From assembly GCA_013286985.1 (NCBI GenBank), contig JABDEQ010000028.1, positions 1 through 28,406 on the forward strand: DNA of 28,406 nucleotides, read 5' to 3'. The notes beneath the pieces were generated by a model. The model was not told the origin of the DNA and did no database searches. It was given only the letters and a program-made list of their open reading frames with translations. Position 1 is the first letter of the stretch, and the number at the start of each line of letters is the position of its first letter. This DNA comes from Bacteroidota bacterium. GTDB taxonomy: Bacteria; Bacteroidota; Bacteroidia; Sphingobacteriales; Sphingobacteriaceae. Below are positions 1-7,754 of the stretch, in pieces. The translations under genes were made by a program, and so were the position numbers.

Positions 1-34
1 ACTCCAGATAGAAATGACAAGGTCAATAAATAAA

Positions 35-928
35 CTACATCAACAACACTTTCCAGGCATCCATTACCCGGCCATTATCTAACAATTGCCTGGCTTTTAA
101 ATGCAGGTGCAGGGTGCGGCTGTCACCAATTGTAGCATCAAGCAGTTCTTTCATTTCATCGGTTTTACTAAATGCTTTTACCTCCTCATCGGATGGTAGC
201 GTTTCAACAAGTCCTAATAAGCCCAGATTATTCCCGGTTAATACTTTGGAGCATTTAACCTCTTTGGGAAAAGCATCAACGCCGATACCTATTCCGGCAC
301 TGCCTGTTGGTTTGGAAATTTTAAATAAATTATCGCTGGTTACCCTACAATACCAATCGCCGCCTAAACGAGCCACCAGATCTATTTTATGCGGGTCTAT
401 TTTGCCATTAGCATCCAAAATCGCTTCATTGATATGAATCCTTTTCACCTCGGCAATAACTAAATTACCCGCTCCCCCGTTTTTTCCTAACGATATCACA
501 TCATTCACTACACATTCCAATTGAACGGTCGATTCCGCTACCCTCGGTGGCTTTATCGTCTCCGAAGCCAATTCAGTAAACCCGGCTTTCGAAAATTCAT
601 TTACGCCTTTTTTGTAATCCATACTGGTTAAATAGGTTTGTTGCACCATATCGTAGTTCACAATATTAATCACACATTCAGGTACTTCCAAAACGTTTTC
701 AAGCGTGTGTTTAGTGGTATTATCCCGCGCTCTGCTTGTCGGCGAAAAAACACATATCGGTGGATTGATACTGAAAACATTAAAAAAACTAAACGGACTT
801 AAATTAACCTGGCCGTTTTTGTCAATAGTGGATACAAAGCATATTGGCCGGGGTGCAATGGCATAGTGCAAATAAACTTGCATTTCGGCCGGTGTTAACG
901 ATGATGCATCAATAGTTTTTAACTTCAT
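35..928 (-). CDS. Flavin reductase-like (FMN-binding split-barrel) protein
   Basis: A 297-residue cytoplasmic protein with no signal peptide or membrane segment. Residues ~20-190 look like the flavin-reductase-like domain (DIM6/NTAB type): the early APRPICFVSTID stretch followed by NLSPFSFFNVFS and PPICVFSP is the usual FMN-pocket pattern of this split-barrel family. Such proteins bind FMN and often reduce it with NAD(P)H or serve as flavoprotein oxidoreductases; the substrate cannot be told from sequence. The C-terminal ~100 residues are an extension beyond the core domain, as in other Bacteroidota members. It starts at an ATG and ends with TAG. No neighbour on the same strand suggests an operon; upstream lies 600 bp of non-coding DNA. 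The family assignment is good, the physiological role unknown. Confidence 0.85.
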   Translation of the reverse strand: MKLKTIDASSLTPAEMQVYLHYAIAPRPICFVSTIDKNGQVNLSPFSFFNVFSINPPICVFSPTSRARDNTTKHTLENVLEVPECVINIVNYDMVQQTYLTSMDYKKGVNEFSKAGFTELASETIKPPRVAESTVQLECVVNDVISLGKNGGAGNLVIAEVKRIHINEAILDANGKIDPHKIDLVARLGGDWYCRVTSDNLFKISKPTGSAGIGIGVDAFPKEVKCSKVLTGNNLGLLGLVETLPSDEEVKAFSKTDEMKELLDATIGDSRTLHLHLKARQLLDNGRVMDAWKVLLM

Positions 929-1528
929 TCAAATTTTTATTTAAAGCTTAATCAGCCTAACAGCTATTTTCTTTGATCCAGCGTCCACCATTTGGTTTGT
1001 TCTTTAAAATAGTATTGCTTAACAAGCTAAGCCGATAACTTTCTCTTTTCTGCCGCGAGATTGGGTGAGCATTTTGCAAAAAAATAAGTAAGCCTTAATA
1101 AAGATAAAATAATAAATTTAGCATAAGTAATTAGATTTCCCGCCTGCCGCGAGTATGCAGCGCAAAGGCCCAAAGCGTTTTGCATTTACCTTCAAACACG
1201 GTGTCACGAGAAGCATTTGCGCTTGGTCCCGCCCGTCATTCTTGCGCCAGATGGGGGTGAATCTTTTGTCAGAATCAGAATTTACTGAATTTTAGAATTT
1301 CCAGGATGCAATAGTTTATTCTGTTCATTCTTTAATTCTGCAAATTCTGATTCTGACATTTTGTACTTCCCGCTATCCGTAGACTCTGCCCACAGATTAT
1401 TATGCCTGTAGGCGACTACAGCACCTCACCCCAGAAAAACGTCATTATAAACGGGTTATGGCCACGAAATTAATGTCCCACCCTGAAACAACATTTTCGA
1501 TAAATTTGCAAATTTTTGGCCCACGCTG
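929..1528. other. 600-bp gene-free region
   Basis: No credible coding frame was seen between the flavin reductase start and the left end of the insertion sequence. The region contains a long inverted repeat (1268-1357, listed separately) and AT-rich sequence upstream of the flavin reductase. At 1474-1493 a short stretch beginning TGTCCCACCCTGAAACAACA loosely resembles the left end of the IS that begins at 1529. The rest, including 1141-1260, shows nothing recognisable. Confidence 0.6.
1268..1357. repeat. Long imperfect inverted repeat (intergenic palindrome)
   Basis: The outer 16 bases of each side (1268-1283 and 1342-1357; left arm GTCAGAATCAGAATTT) are exact reverse complements. The complementarity continues inward for another ~15 bases with about 11 matches, leaving a loop of about 28 bases. 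Neither side is followed by a clean T-run, so a simple terminator is unlikely. From memory, AGAATTC/GAATTT-rich palindromes like this recur between genes in Sphingobacteriaceae genomes, so a dispersed repeat is the preferred reading. Confidence 0.75.
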
Positions 1529-1568
1529 TGTCTTGTCCTGAAATAGGTTGACAAAAGGAGTCAACAAA

Positions 1569-1922
1569 ATGGAACAAGAAAAGCTAAGAGAACAGGTAAG
1601 AAAAGATTACTTGGCAGGTCGGGGGACATATCGTAGTTTAGCAGAGCGATACAGGTGTTCATCGAGCACGATCCACAGATTAGTGATGGGAAAGAGTAAA
1701 AAAGAGAAAGCGCCGAAGCGGGGAGCTGAGCGTGTTGAGGGCTGGACATCAAGGAAATCGGACATTGATCAGGAAATGCCTACAGCGGTTGACGAGCTAC
1801 AGGAAGAGCTACGAATGGCAAGGCTGAAGATAGAGTTGCTGGAGACGATGATAGACATAGCCGATGAAAAGATGGGAGCGAATATCAGAAAAAAAGCGGG
1901 AGCCAGGCAATCAGGAGAATAG
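1569..1922 (+). CDS. IS3-family transposase OrfA (helix-turn-helix)
   Basis: About 117 residues from the ATG at 1569. An in-frame TTG at 1548 lies inside the left inverted repeat and is a poor start. The N-terminal half contains a helix-turn-helix (TYRSLAERYRCSSSTIHRLV) for binding the IS ends; the C-terminal part (~residues 70-100) is a leucine-containing helix (DELQEELRMARLKIELLETM) that looks like the leucine zipper used for multimerisation in this family. Near the 3' end is a run of seven A followed by G (1889-1896), arranged so that codons AAA AAA can slip by -1. The -1 frame is open from there into orfB, so an OrfAB fusion is the probable active transposase. Confidence 0.9.
   Translation: MEQEKLREQVRKDYLAGRGTYRSLAERYRCSSSTIHRLVMGKSKKEKAPKRGAERVEGWTSRKSDIDQEMPTAVDELQEELRMARLKIELLETMIDIADEKMGANIRKKAGARQSGE
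1889..1896 (+). promoter_or_regulatory. Programmed -1 frameshift site (A7G) of the IS transposase
   Basis: AAAAAAAG sits at the end of orfA with zero-frame codons AGA AAA AAA GCG. Moving back by one base gives AAA AAA AGC, which reads without a stop through the 3' end of orfA into orfB. This matches the known slippery heptamers of IS150-type elements. The position and frame were checked by hand; actual frameshifting is inferred. Confidence 0.75.
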
Positions 1923-1945
1923 TACAAAGAAAAGGGAGGGGCAAT

Positions 1946-2830
1946 TTGTCTCGTCTTTGTGCATTGTCAGGCTATTCCCGTCAGGCCTATTATAAGGATC
2001 GGGTTGTAAAGGAACAACAGGCATTCGCTGGAGAATTTATCATTGAAAAGGTAAAAGCCTACCGCAAGGTACAACCGAGGATAGGCGGCCGCAAGCTGCT
2101 GTTCATGCTGTCGCCGTTTATGCGTCGACATCGGTTAAAGATAGGGCGGGATGCTTTTTTTAAGCTATTACGGGCCAACTGGCTTCTGATAGGCCGAAGA
2201 CGTCGGGGCAAGCCCAAAACGACAGATTCGAGTAACTGGATGAGAAAGTATCCCGATTTGGCAAAAGACCTTAGTCCGGTATGTGCGGGCGGGTTATGGG
2301 TAAGCGATATTACCTATGTAGAGCTTGATGAGGGGCATTGCTATTTAAGCTTGGTAACAGATGCCTACAGCCGTAAGATAGTAGGTTATCATTTGAGCGA
2401 CAATCTGTATGCCACTGGACCTGTAGCAGCACTGGAAATGGCTATCGGTGGATGTAGCGATACGACAGGGTTGATCCATCATTCAGACCGTGGTTCACAA
2501 TATTGCTGTAATGATTATATAGACATTTTACAAAAGCATCAGATCGGTATCAGCATGACCCAAAGTGGGGATCCACGAGAGAATGCAATAGCAGAAAGAG
2601 TAAATGGCATATTAAAAACAGAGGTTTTAAAGCAAGATGTTTTTGCCGACATAAGCTCGGCCCAGGCAGCGGTTAAAGAGGCTGTTGAAACCTATAATTA
2701 CCTCAGGCCCCATAGTAGCGTCAGTATGCTAACTCCTGCATTGGCACACCGGGCACATGGCGGACTTGAGCAGAGCTGGAAGAATTATTACCAGTATCGA
2801 TCGGAAACAGCCGAAATAATGGATGGCTGA
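1946..2830 (+). CDS. IS3-family transposase OrfB (DDE integrase core)
   Basis: A 294-residue frame beginning at a TTG 24 bases after the orfA stop; more probably translated as the C-terminal part of an OrfAB frameshift product, because the frame is open upstream to the A7G site. The N-terminal ~95 residues contain the HTH_21-like segment (RKVQPRIGGRKLLFML...). The catalytic rve domain follows with the DDE triad visible: D in WVSDITYVELDEG, D in IHHSDRGSQY, and E in GDPRENAIAERVNGILK. The end retains the usual YNYLRPHSSVSMLTPA motif. No internal stop or frameshift was seen, so it appears functional. Confidence 0.93.
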   Translation: MSRLCALSGYSRQAYYKDRVVKEQQAFAGEFIIEKVKAYRKVQPRIGGRKLLFMLSPFMRRHRLKIGRDAFFKLLRANWLLIGRRRRGKPKTTDSSNWMRKYPDLAKDLSPVCAGGLWVSDITYVELDEGHCYLSLVTDAYSRKIVGYHLSDNLYATGPVAALEMAIGGCSDTTGLIHHSDRGSQYCCNDYIDILQKHQIGISMTQSGDPRENAIAERVNGILKTEVLKQDVFADISSAQAAVKEAVETYNYLRPHSSVSMLTPALAHRAHGGLEQSWKNYYQYRSETAEIMDG

Positions 2831-2896
2831 GCAGGATGGTTTTTCCACAAAAGCAGGAGTTTTTTAAAAAGAAAAAAAGAAGCAAAAAAAGAAAAA

Positions 2897-2943
2897 CGTG
2901 TTAAAACGTGGATAACACAACGTGTTATCCACGTTTTAACACG
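2897..2943. repeat. Perfect 22-bp stem hairpin inside the IS, near its right end
   Basis: Positions 2897-2918 and 2922-2943 are exact reverse complements separated by AAC. The stem contains GTGGATAAC / GTTATCCAC, which is one base short of a DnaA box (TTATCCACA). It lies about 65 bp after orfB and 33 bp before the right inverted repeat. There is no T-run after it on either strand, though an A-rich stretch precedes it. It may act as a transcription stop or RNA-stabilising structure for the transposase message. Confidence 0.85.
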
Positions 2944-3120
2944 ACAAACAAGTAACAATAATTATTAATTTTGAGTGTCAACTTTTTTCAGGACGAGTCA
3001 CTGTCCCAAATTGCCCCGCAAGAGCGGTTAACTTATTGATTTATAGTGGTGGGGTGTTTCGCTTGTACCGGGCTGTTTCTTTGTGTGTCATGTATTTGCG
3101 GGACAAGCGCAAGTGACTCA

Positions 3121-3172
3121 AAACAGGCTTTACGCTACCTGCCTGTGACAACACCAACAGGGGCGCAGATCT
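3121..3172 (-). repeat. Dispersed intergenic repeat, copy 1
   Basis: The reverse complement of this stretch, beginning GATCTGCGCCCCTGTTGG, aligns with 7755-7804 at about 43 of 50 positions with one single-base gap. Shared blocks include GCCCCTGTTGG, TGTTGTCAC and CAGGTA.CGTAAAGC. Both copies sit between genes. A simple explanation is a REP-like or MITE-like dispersed element. Confidence 0.75.
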
Positions 3173-3262
3173 TCCGGATGTATTAAGCTAACTGAATTAT
3201 TAGTAATCATTTAACCACTTTACTGCCGTTGCTATCCATTTAAATTGTTGAAATTAGTGGTT

Positions 3263-4129
3263 ATGAAATCTTTGTTTACAACTGCTTTTATAGCATTAAT
3301 ATTCTTAATGTGTACCTCCTTTCAGCCGCGAAATGAATGGACACCTTTGCTGGATAAAACCTTATCTAAATGGGAAATTTACCAGAGTTTTAAATTTCAT
3401 GAAGGATACAAAGGCGCAGCACCAAAAGATAGCAGTGGAAACGACATTAAACCCATTGGCTACAATATCAATAAGGATCATGTATTTTCTGTAATAATGC
3501 AGGACGGCGAACCGGTATTAAAAATTGATGGCGACATTTACGGCTGTGTATTCACTAAAGAAAGCTTTAAAAATTACGACTTAAAGCTGAAAATGAAATG
3601 GGGTGTACACAAGTACTCACCCCGTTTAAATGAAGATAAAGATTCGGGCGTGTTATATCATTCGCAGGGCCCATGCGGTGTTGAATACTGGCGCACGTGG
3701 ATGCTATCGCAGGAGTTTCAGGTTACTGAAAAAGGCATGGGCGATTATTGGTCGCAAGCCAGCTCCCGATCAGACGTAAAAGCCAGGAAAGATGGCAACA
3801 ACTATTACTTTGATAAAAATGGCACCCTGATGGCCTTTGGTTCAGGTACCGGCAACGGTAATTTTTGCCACGCAGGCGAAGATGCGGAAAATAAGAATGG
3901 CTGGAACGATATTGAGTTGATTACCTATGGCGATAAAAGCATCCGCATTGTAAACGGCAAGGTAGTTATGGCGCTGTCAAATAGCCGTTACATGGTAGGC
4001 AATGAAGCCAAACCACTGGTTGAAGGTAAAATTCAAATTCAGAGCGAAGCAGCCGAAGTTTACTACAAACAAATCGAAATAAAACCCATCAACGGCATAC
4101 CTGCCGAATATGCGGAGTATTTTAAATAA
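3263..4129 (+). CDS. Secreted DUF1080 (3-keto-disaccharide hydrolase-like) protein
   Basis: About 288 residues from the ATG at 3263; an in-frame TTG at 3245 would add six residues before the signal peptide and is less likely. Residues ~1-20 form a hydrophobic export signal (MKSLFTTAFIALIFLMCTSF); the cysteine is not in a standard lipobox, so lipid attachment is uncertain. The remainder fits the DUF1080/PF06439 fold, a concanavalin-like beta sandwich now associated with 3-keto-glycoside hydrolysis: W.PLLDKTLSKWEIY near the start, KDSGVLYHSQGP, EFQVTEKGMGDYW and the closing GKIQIQSEAAEVYYKQIEIKPI typical of the family. It is probably a periplasmic carbohydrate-active protein; the substrate is unknown. 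It has no operon partner and converges on tex. Confidence 0.88.
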   Translation: MKSLFTTAFIALIFLMCTSFQPRNEWTPLLDKTLSKWEIYQSFKFHEGYKGAAPKDSSGNDIKPIGYNINKDHVFSVIMQDGEPVLKIDGDIYGCVFTKESFKNYDLKLKMKWGVHKYSPRLNEDKDSGVLYHSQGPCGVEYWRTWMLSQEFQVTEKGMGDYWSQASSRSDVKARKDGNNYYFDKNGTLMAFGSGTGNGNFCHAGEDAENKNGWNDIELITYGDKSIRIVNGKVVMALSNSRYMVGNEAKPLVEGKIQIQSEAAEVYYKQIEIKPINGIPAEYAEYFK

Positions 4130-4145
4130 CGTATTTCCCCTTTGT

Positions 4146-4248
4146 CATGTTGAACGCAGTGAAACATCTTCTGCGTTAGATAGGTCTGCTGCATACTTAT
4201 CTAACACAGAAGATCCCTCTTTCATCGGGATGACAAGAGGGATCTTCT
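4146..4248. terminator. Double-hairpin repeat between convergent genes, probable bidirectional terminator
   Basis: Two stem-loops lie between the DUF1080 and tex stop codons. The first pairs CTTCTGCGTTAGATA with TATCTAACACAGAAG (14 of 15). The second pairs 4208-4221 (AGAAGATCCCTCTT) perfectly with 4235-4248. The two share the AGAAGAT segment, so they are mutually exclusive. The block starts with GTCATGTTGAACGCAGTGAAACATCTTC-like sequence, which from memory resembles a repeat frequent in Sphingobacteriaceae. Function as terminator is inferred from position and structure; T-runs are weak. Confidence 0.6.
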
Positions 4249-4270
4249 ATAAATAATAGGAAATATATCC

Positions 4271-6550
4271 CTATCTGAATTTATCTTTCAGCGCGGCCAG
4301 TTTAATGGCAATGTCTGTTTCATGCTGCGGCTCTGGCTTCCTGTTGTTATTTCCAGGGCGGTTGTTGTTATTGTTTTGCGGCCTGCGGTCGTCGTTTCTT
4401 CTTTCAGCAGGTGCAGCGCTCTTATCGCTATCTTTCATGGATAGAGCAATACGTTTGCGGTTAATATCCACATCGGTAACTGTTACTTCAACCTTTTGAT
4501 GCACTTTTAATACCTCGTTAGCATCCTTAATAAAGCGGTTGGTGATCTGGCTCAAGTGTACCAAACCATCCTGGTGAACGCCGATATCAACAAAAGCGCC
4601 AAAATTAGTAATGTTGGTTACAATGCCGGGCAGCTTCATGCCTACCTTTAAATCGGTAATGGCATTAACGCCATCGGTAAAACTAAAGGCCTCAAATTGC
4701 TCCCGCGGATCGCGGCCTGGCTTGGCCAGCTCGGCCATAATATCGTTCAATGTGGGCAATCCTACGGTGTCTGACGTGTATTTTAGTAGTGGGATGCTTT
4801 TGCGCAGCTTGTCATCGCTCATCAGCTCCTTTACTGAGCATTTTAAGTCACTCGCCATTTGTTCAACCAAAGCATAACGCTCGGGGTGAACGGCGCTGGT
4901 ATCCAGCGGATTTTCGGCATGATGAATGCGCAGGAAGCCTGCCGCCTGCTCAAAAGCCTTATCGCCCAAACGCGGCACTTTCTTTAACTGATCGCGGCGC
5001 TTAAAGGCGCCGTTTTGATTACGGTACTCCACAATGTTTTGTGCCAGCTGCGGCCCTAAGCCAGACACATAGGCCAATATTTGTTTTGATGCCGTGTTCA
5101 GCTCCACGCCAACGGCGTTCACGCAGCTCATTACGGTATCATCCAATGAAGTTTGCAGTTTATTTTGATCCACATCATGCTGATACTGACCAACGCCTAT
5201 TGATTTTGGGTCGATTTTTACCAATTCGGCCAATGGGTCCATTAATCTTCGGCCGATAGATACTGCACCACGCACGGTAACATCCTTATCCGGGAACTCG
5301 TCGCGCGCAACTTCTGATGCGGAGTAGATAGATGCCCCGCTCTCGTTAACCATTACTATAGCCACGTTTGGCAGGTTAAGCGCACGTACAAACACTTCTG
5401 TTTCGCGGCCTGCGGTGCCATTGCCAATGGCAATAGCTTCAATATTATATTTTTCGAAGAGATGTTTGGTCGTTTTCTCTGCCTCTTTAGCCTGCCCTGC
5501 GCCGGTATGTGGGAAAATTGCGGTGTATTCCAACAACTGACCCTGCTCATCCAAACAAACCACTTTGCAGCCTGTACGAAAGCCGGGGTCAATAGCCATG
5601 GTACGTTTTTGACCCAGCGGTGCGCCCAATAACAGCTGACGTGCATTCTCTGCAAATACGCGTATAGCTTCTTCATCAGCATTTTTCTTGGTGAACAAAC
5701 GTACCTCTGTTTCCATCGATGGCTTCAGCAGGCGCTTGTATCCATCGGTAATGGCTTGTTTCACCTGGTCGGCACTGGGGTTATTACCTATTACAAATGC
5801 TTTTTCGAGCAAATCAATAGCTTCGTCCTCTTCAGGCTTCAGATCGAGCCATAAAATTTCTTCCTTTTCACCACGACGCATCGCCAACACACGGTGCGAT
5901 GGTGCCGTTTTAACAGACTCCGACCAATCAAAATAATCTTTATACTTAATGCCGGCCTCTTCCTTCCCCTCCACTACTTTCGACTGAAAAACACCCTTTT
6001 CAATAAACAGGCTGCGCATTTGGGCGCGCACTTCGGCATTTTCGCTTATAACTTCGGCAATAATATCCCTTGCGCCACCTAATGCCTCTTCCAGGCTCTT
6101 AACGCCTTTTTCTTCGTCAATAAATTTGGTGGCTTCCAGTTCTACATCTATACGTTTTTGCTCCAGTAGCAAATCGGCCAAAGGCTGTAAACCTTTTTCG
6201 CGGGCTGTAGTGGCACGTGTTTTTCTTTTCGGACGATAAGGCAGATAAATATCCTCCAGCAAAACCATTGTCTCAGCTTCGTTTACCGCCTTTTCCAGTT
6301 CGGGCGTTAACTTGCCCATGTCGGTAAGTGATTTTAAAACAGCTTCGCGGCGCTTATCCAGGTCGCGTAATTGTTGCATCCTGTCGCGTATGGTAGTTAC
6401 CTGCACCTCATCAAGTTCTCCGGTAACTTCTTTACGGTAGCGGGATATAAACGGAACAGTAGCGCCTTCGTCAAGTAAAGCAATAGTAGCGCTCACCTGC
6501 TTTTCGGCGATAGAAAGCTCGGCAGCTACTTTTTTATTGTGATTGATCAT
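4271..6550 (-). CDS. tex: Tex-family S1 RNA-binding transcription accessory protein
   Basis: About 759 residues from the ATG at 6550 (MINHNKKVAAELSIAEKQV); a longer in-frame GTG start at 6601 adds 17 residues unlike the family. Order of domains: N-terminal Tex helical region (VPFISRYRKEVTGELDEVQV), YqgF/RNase H-like domain around residue 320 (RTMAIDPGFRTGCKVVCLD), helix-hairpin-helix segments (NTASKQILAYVSGLGPQLAQ), then an S1 domain (VGMKLPGIVTNITNFGAFVD, HQDGLVHLSQ). The C-terminal ~60 residues are an Asn/Arg/Pro-rich low-complexity tail. Tex binds nucleic acids in the cytoplasm and influences transcription; its exact role is unsettled. Length and domain order are complete. Divergent from the ABC ATPase gene. 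Confidence 0.96.
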   Translation of the reverse strand: MINHNKKVAAELSIAEKQVSATIALLDEGATVPFISRYRKEVTGELDEVQVTTIRDRMQQLRDLDKRREAVLKSLTDMGKLTPELEKAVNEAETMVLLEDIYLPYRPKRKTRATTAREKGLQPLADLLLEQKRIDVELEATKFIDEEKGVKSLEEALGGARDIIAEVISENAEVRAQMRSLFIEKGVFQSKVVEGKEEAGIKYKDYFDWSESVKTAPSHRVLAMRRGEKEEILWLDLKPEEDEAIDLLEKAFVIGNNPSADQVKQAITDGYKRLLKPSMETEVRLFTKKNADEEAIRVFAENARQLLLGAPLGQKRTMAIDPGFRTGCKVVCLDEQGQLLEYTAIFPHTGAGQAKEAEKTTKHLFEKYNIEAIAIGNGTAGRETEVFVRALNLPNVAIVMVNESGASIYSASEVARDEFPDKDVTVRGAVSIGRRLMDPLAELVKIDPKSIGVGQYQHDVDQNKLQTSLDDTVMSCVNAVGVELNTASKQILAYVSGLGPQLAQNIVEYRNQNGAFKRRDQLKKVPRLGDKAFEQAAGFLRIHHAENPLDTSAVHPERYALVEQMASDLKCSVKELMSDDKLRKSIPLLKYTSDTVGLPTLNDIMAELAKPGRDPREQFEAFSFTDGVNAITDLKVGMKLPGIVTNITNFGAFVDIGVHQDGLVHLSQITNRFIKDANEVLKVHQKVEVTVTDVDINRKRIALSMKDSDKSAAPAERRNDDRRPQNNNNNRPGNNNRKPEPQHETDIAIKLAALKDKFR

Positions 6551-6683
6551 AAACAAATTTGGATTGCGAAGTTGAGTAGAATTGAGTGGAAATTCAAGCA
6601 CAGGTTATCAACAAAAATGTAAAGTTTTTTGAAACCCTGCCAGCTTTATAACGTAGTTGTTTAAAATAATTATTCTTTTCAAT

Positions 6684-6712
6684 ATAGCGATGGGTTTTAA
6701 ACCCATCGCTAT
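6684..6712. repeat. 29-bp perfect palindrome in the divergent tex/ABC intergenic region
   Basis: ATAGCGATGGGTTT and AAACCCATCGCTAT are exact reverse complements around a single central T. It lies 30 bp upstream of the ABC ATPase ATG and ~134 bp upstream of tex. It could be an operator for one or both genes or a copy of a dispersed palindromic repeat; the perfect, GC-balanced form fits either. No T-run supports termination. Confidence 0.8.
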
Positions 6713-6742
6713 GTCGGCAAATTTACAATATCTTTGCCAGTC

Positions 6743-7741
6743 ATGACAAATACACCTCTTTTACAGGCAACTTCGGTAAGCAAAATTTATTCGGGCGAAC
6801 AGGGATCAGGAATTAAGGAAACGGATATTACCATAAAACGGGGTAAAATAACGGCCATAATAGGCGAAAGCGGCAGCGGCAAAAGCACCCTGCTGAAACT
6901 GCTTTATGGTTTGCTATCGCCGGATAGCGGTGAGGTAAAGTTTAGGGGCGAACGTATTTGGGGACCGGCAGAGAAACTGATTCCTGGTCATGATTCCATG
7001 AAAATGGTTACCCAGCACACCGATGATTTGAACGTGTACGCCAAGGTGTGGGAAAACATTGCCATTATGCTGCCCCATACCGATTTAAAGGCCAAGCAGG
7101 AAAAAACCGAAAAAATAATGCAGCAGCTTAAAATGCACCACATGGCCGATAAGCAGGTTGCCAGTTTAAGCGGCGGCGAAAAGCAACGGGTAGCCATTGC
7201 ACGGGCTATTATTGTAAAACCGGAAATTTTATTACTCGATGAGCCTTTTAACCAGGTAGATACCTCGTTTCGCGAAGGTTTACAGCACGATATCAGGCAA
7301 ATTGTAAAGGATACCGGCTTAACGGTGATCATTGTATCGCATGATCCGGCTGAGGTATTATCAATGGCCGATGAATTGGTTGTTTTAAAAGAAGGTCGTA
7401 TTTTAGAATCGGGCGAACCGAAAGCTTTATACCAGCAGCCGGAACATTTATACACCGCCAAATTGCTCACCAATTGTACCGTATTGAACAATGCCGACGC
7501 CAATGCCATCGGCATAAAAACAAAAGCAGCACACGTGGTTGTTTATCCTGAATGGGTAGAAACCACCAAAAGCTGGACGCGTAAAGACTGGGAGGTAAAA
7601 CAGGTATTATTTAAGGGCTGTTACGAAGATTTGTTGTTAGATAACAAAGGCATAACCCTGCGCGTGCTGAACGACCAGTTTGGCAAATACGCCGAGGGAG
7701 ATAAGACGCATCTTAAATTAAATAAGTGGTTGGAGTATTAG
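6743..7741 (+). CDS. ABC transporter ATP-binding protein with C-terminal extension
   Basis: About 332 residues from the ATG at 6743; an in-frame TTG nine bases earlier is less likely. Complete nucleotide-binding domain: Walker A GESGSGKST near residue 43, signature LSGGEKQRVAIARA, Walker B ILLLDEP directly after, and the switch histidine in IIVSHDPAE. The C-terminal ~85 residues, after the ATPase core, resemble a TOBE/MOP-like regulatory domain as in PotA/FbpC-type importers, but this is weak. It is cytoplasmic and would need membrane partners, none of which is encoded nearby. TATCTTTG just upstream (6729-6736) matches the Bacteroidota -7 element, but no -33 element was found. Substrate unknown. 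Confidence 0.9.
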   Translation: MTNTPLLQATSVSKIYSGEQGSGIKETDITIKRGKITAIIGESGSGKSTLLKLLYGLLSPDSGEVKFRGERIWGPAEKLIPGHDSMKMVTQHTDDLNVYAKVWENIAIMLPHTDLKAKQEKTEKIMQQLKMHHMADKQVASLSGGEKQRVAIARAIIVKPEILLLDEPFNQVDTSFREGLQHDIRQIVKDTGLTVIIVSHDPAEVLSMADELVVLKEGRILESGEPKALYQQPEHLYTAKLLTNCTVLNNADANAIGIKTKAAHVVVYPEWVETTKSWTRKDWEVKQVLFKGCYEDLLLDNKGITLRVLNDQFGKYAEGDKTHLKLNKWLEY

Positions 7742-7754
7742 GCTTTTAATTGAT

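Larger units (their letters stand above)
1529..3000 (+). mobile_element. Complete IS3-family insertion sequence (IS150-like group)
   Basis: The element is 1472 bp. Its ends are 25-bp imperfect inverted repeats: left TGTCTTGTCCTGAAATAGGT... at 1529-1553, right at 2976-3000; read inward they agree at 21 of 25 positions. The element is flanked by a 3-bp direct repeat, CTG (1526-1528 and 3001-3003), the expected target duplication for many IS3-family members. It carries orfA and orfB in the arrangement expected for -1 frameshifting. Intact ends, duplication and both frames suggest a recent and possibly still mobile copy. It landed in non-coding DNA and disrupts no visible gene. The subgroup name is inferred from organisation and length only. 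Confidence 0.93.

Noticed and set aside
1474..1493. Possible remnant of a second IS end (TGTCCCACCCTGAAACAACA)
   Set aside because: Only a loose match to the left end at 1529 and no partner end or coding remnant.
6729..6736. TANNTTTG -7 promoter boxes (here; also 1501-1508, and on the minus strand 12267-12274, 15238-15245, 20999-21006, 27088-27095)
   Set aside because: None has a TTG/TTTG -33 element at the usual 19-23 base spacing; an 8-base motif with four to five fixed A/T positions is frequent in AT-rich DNA.
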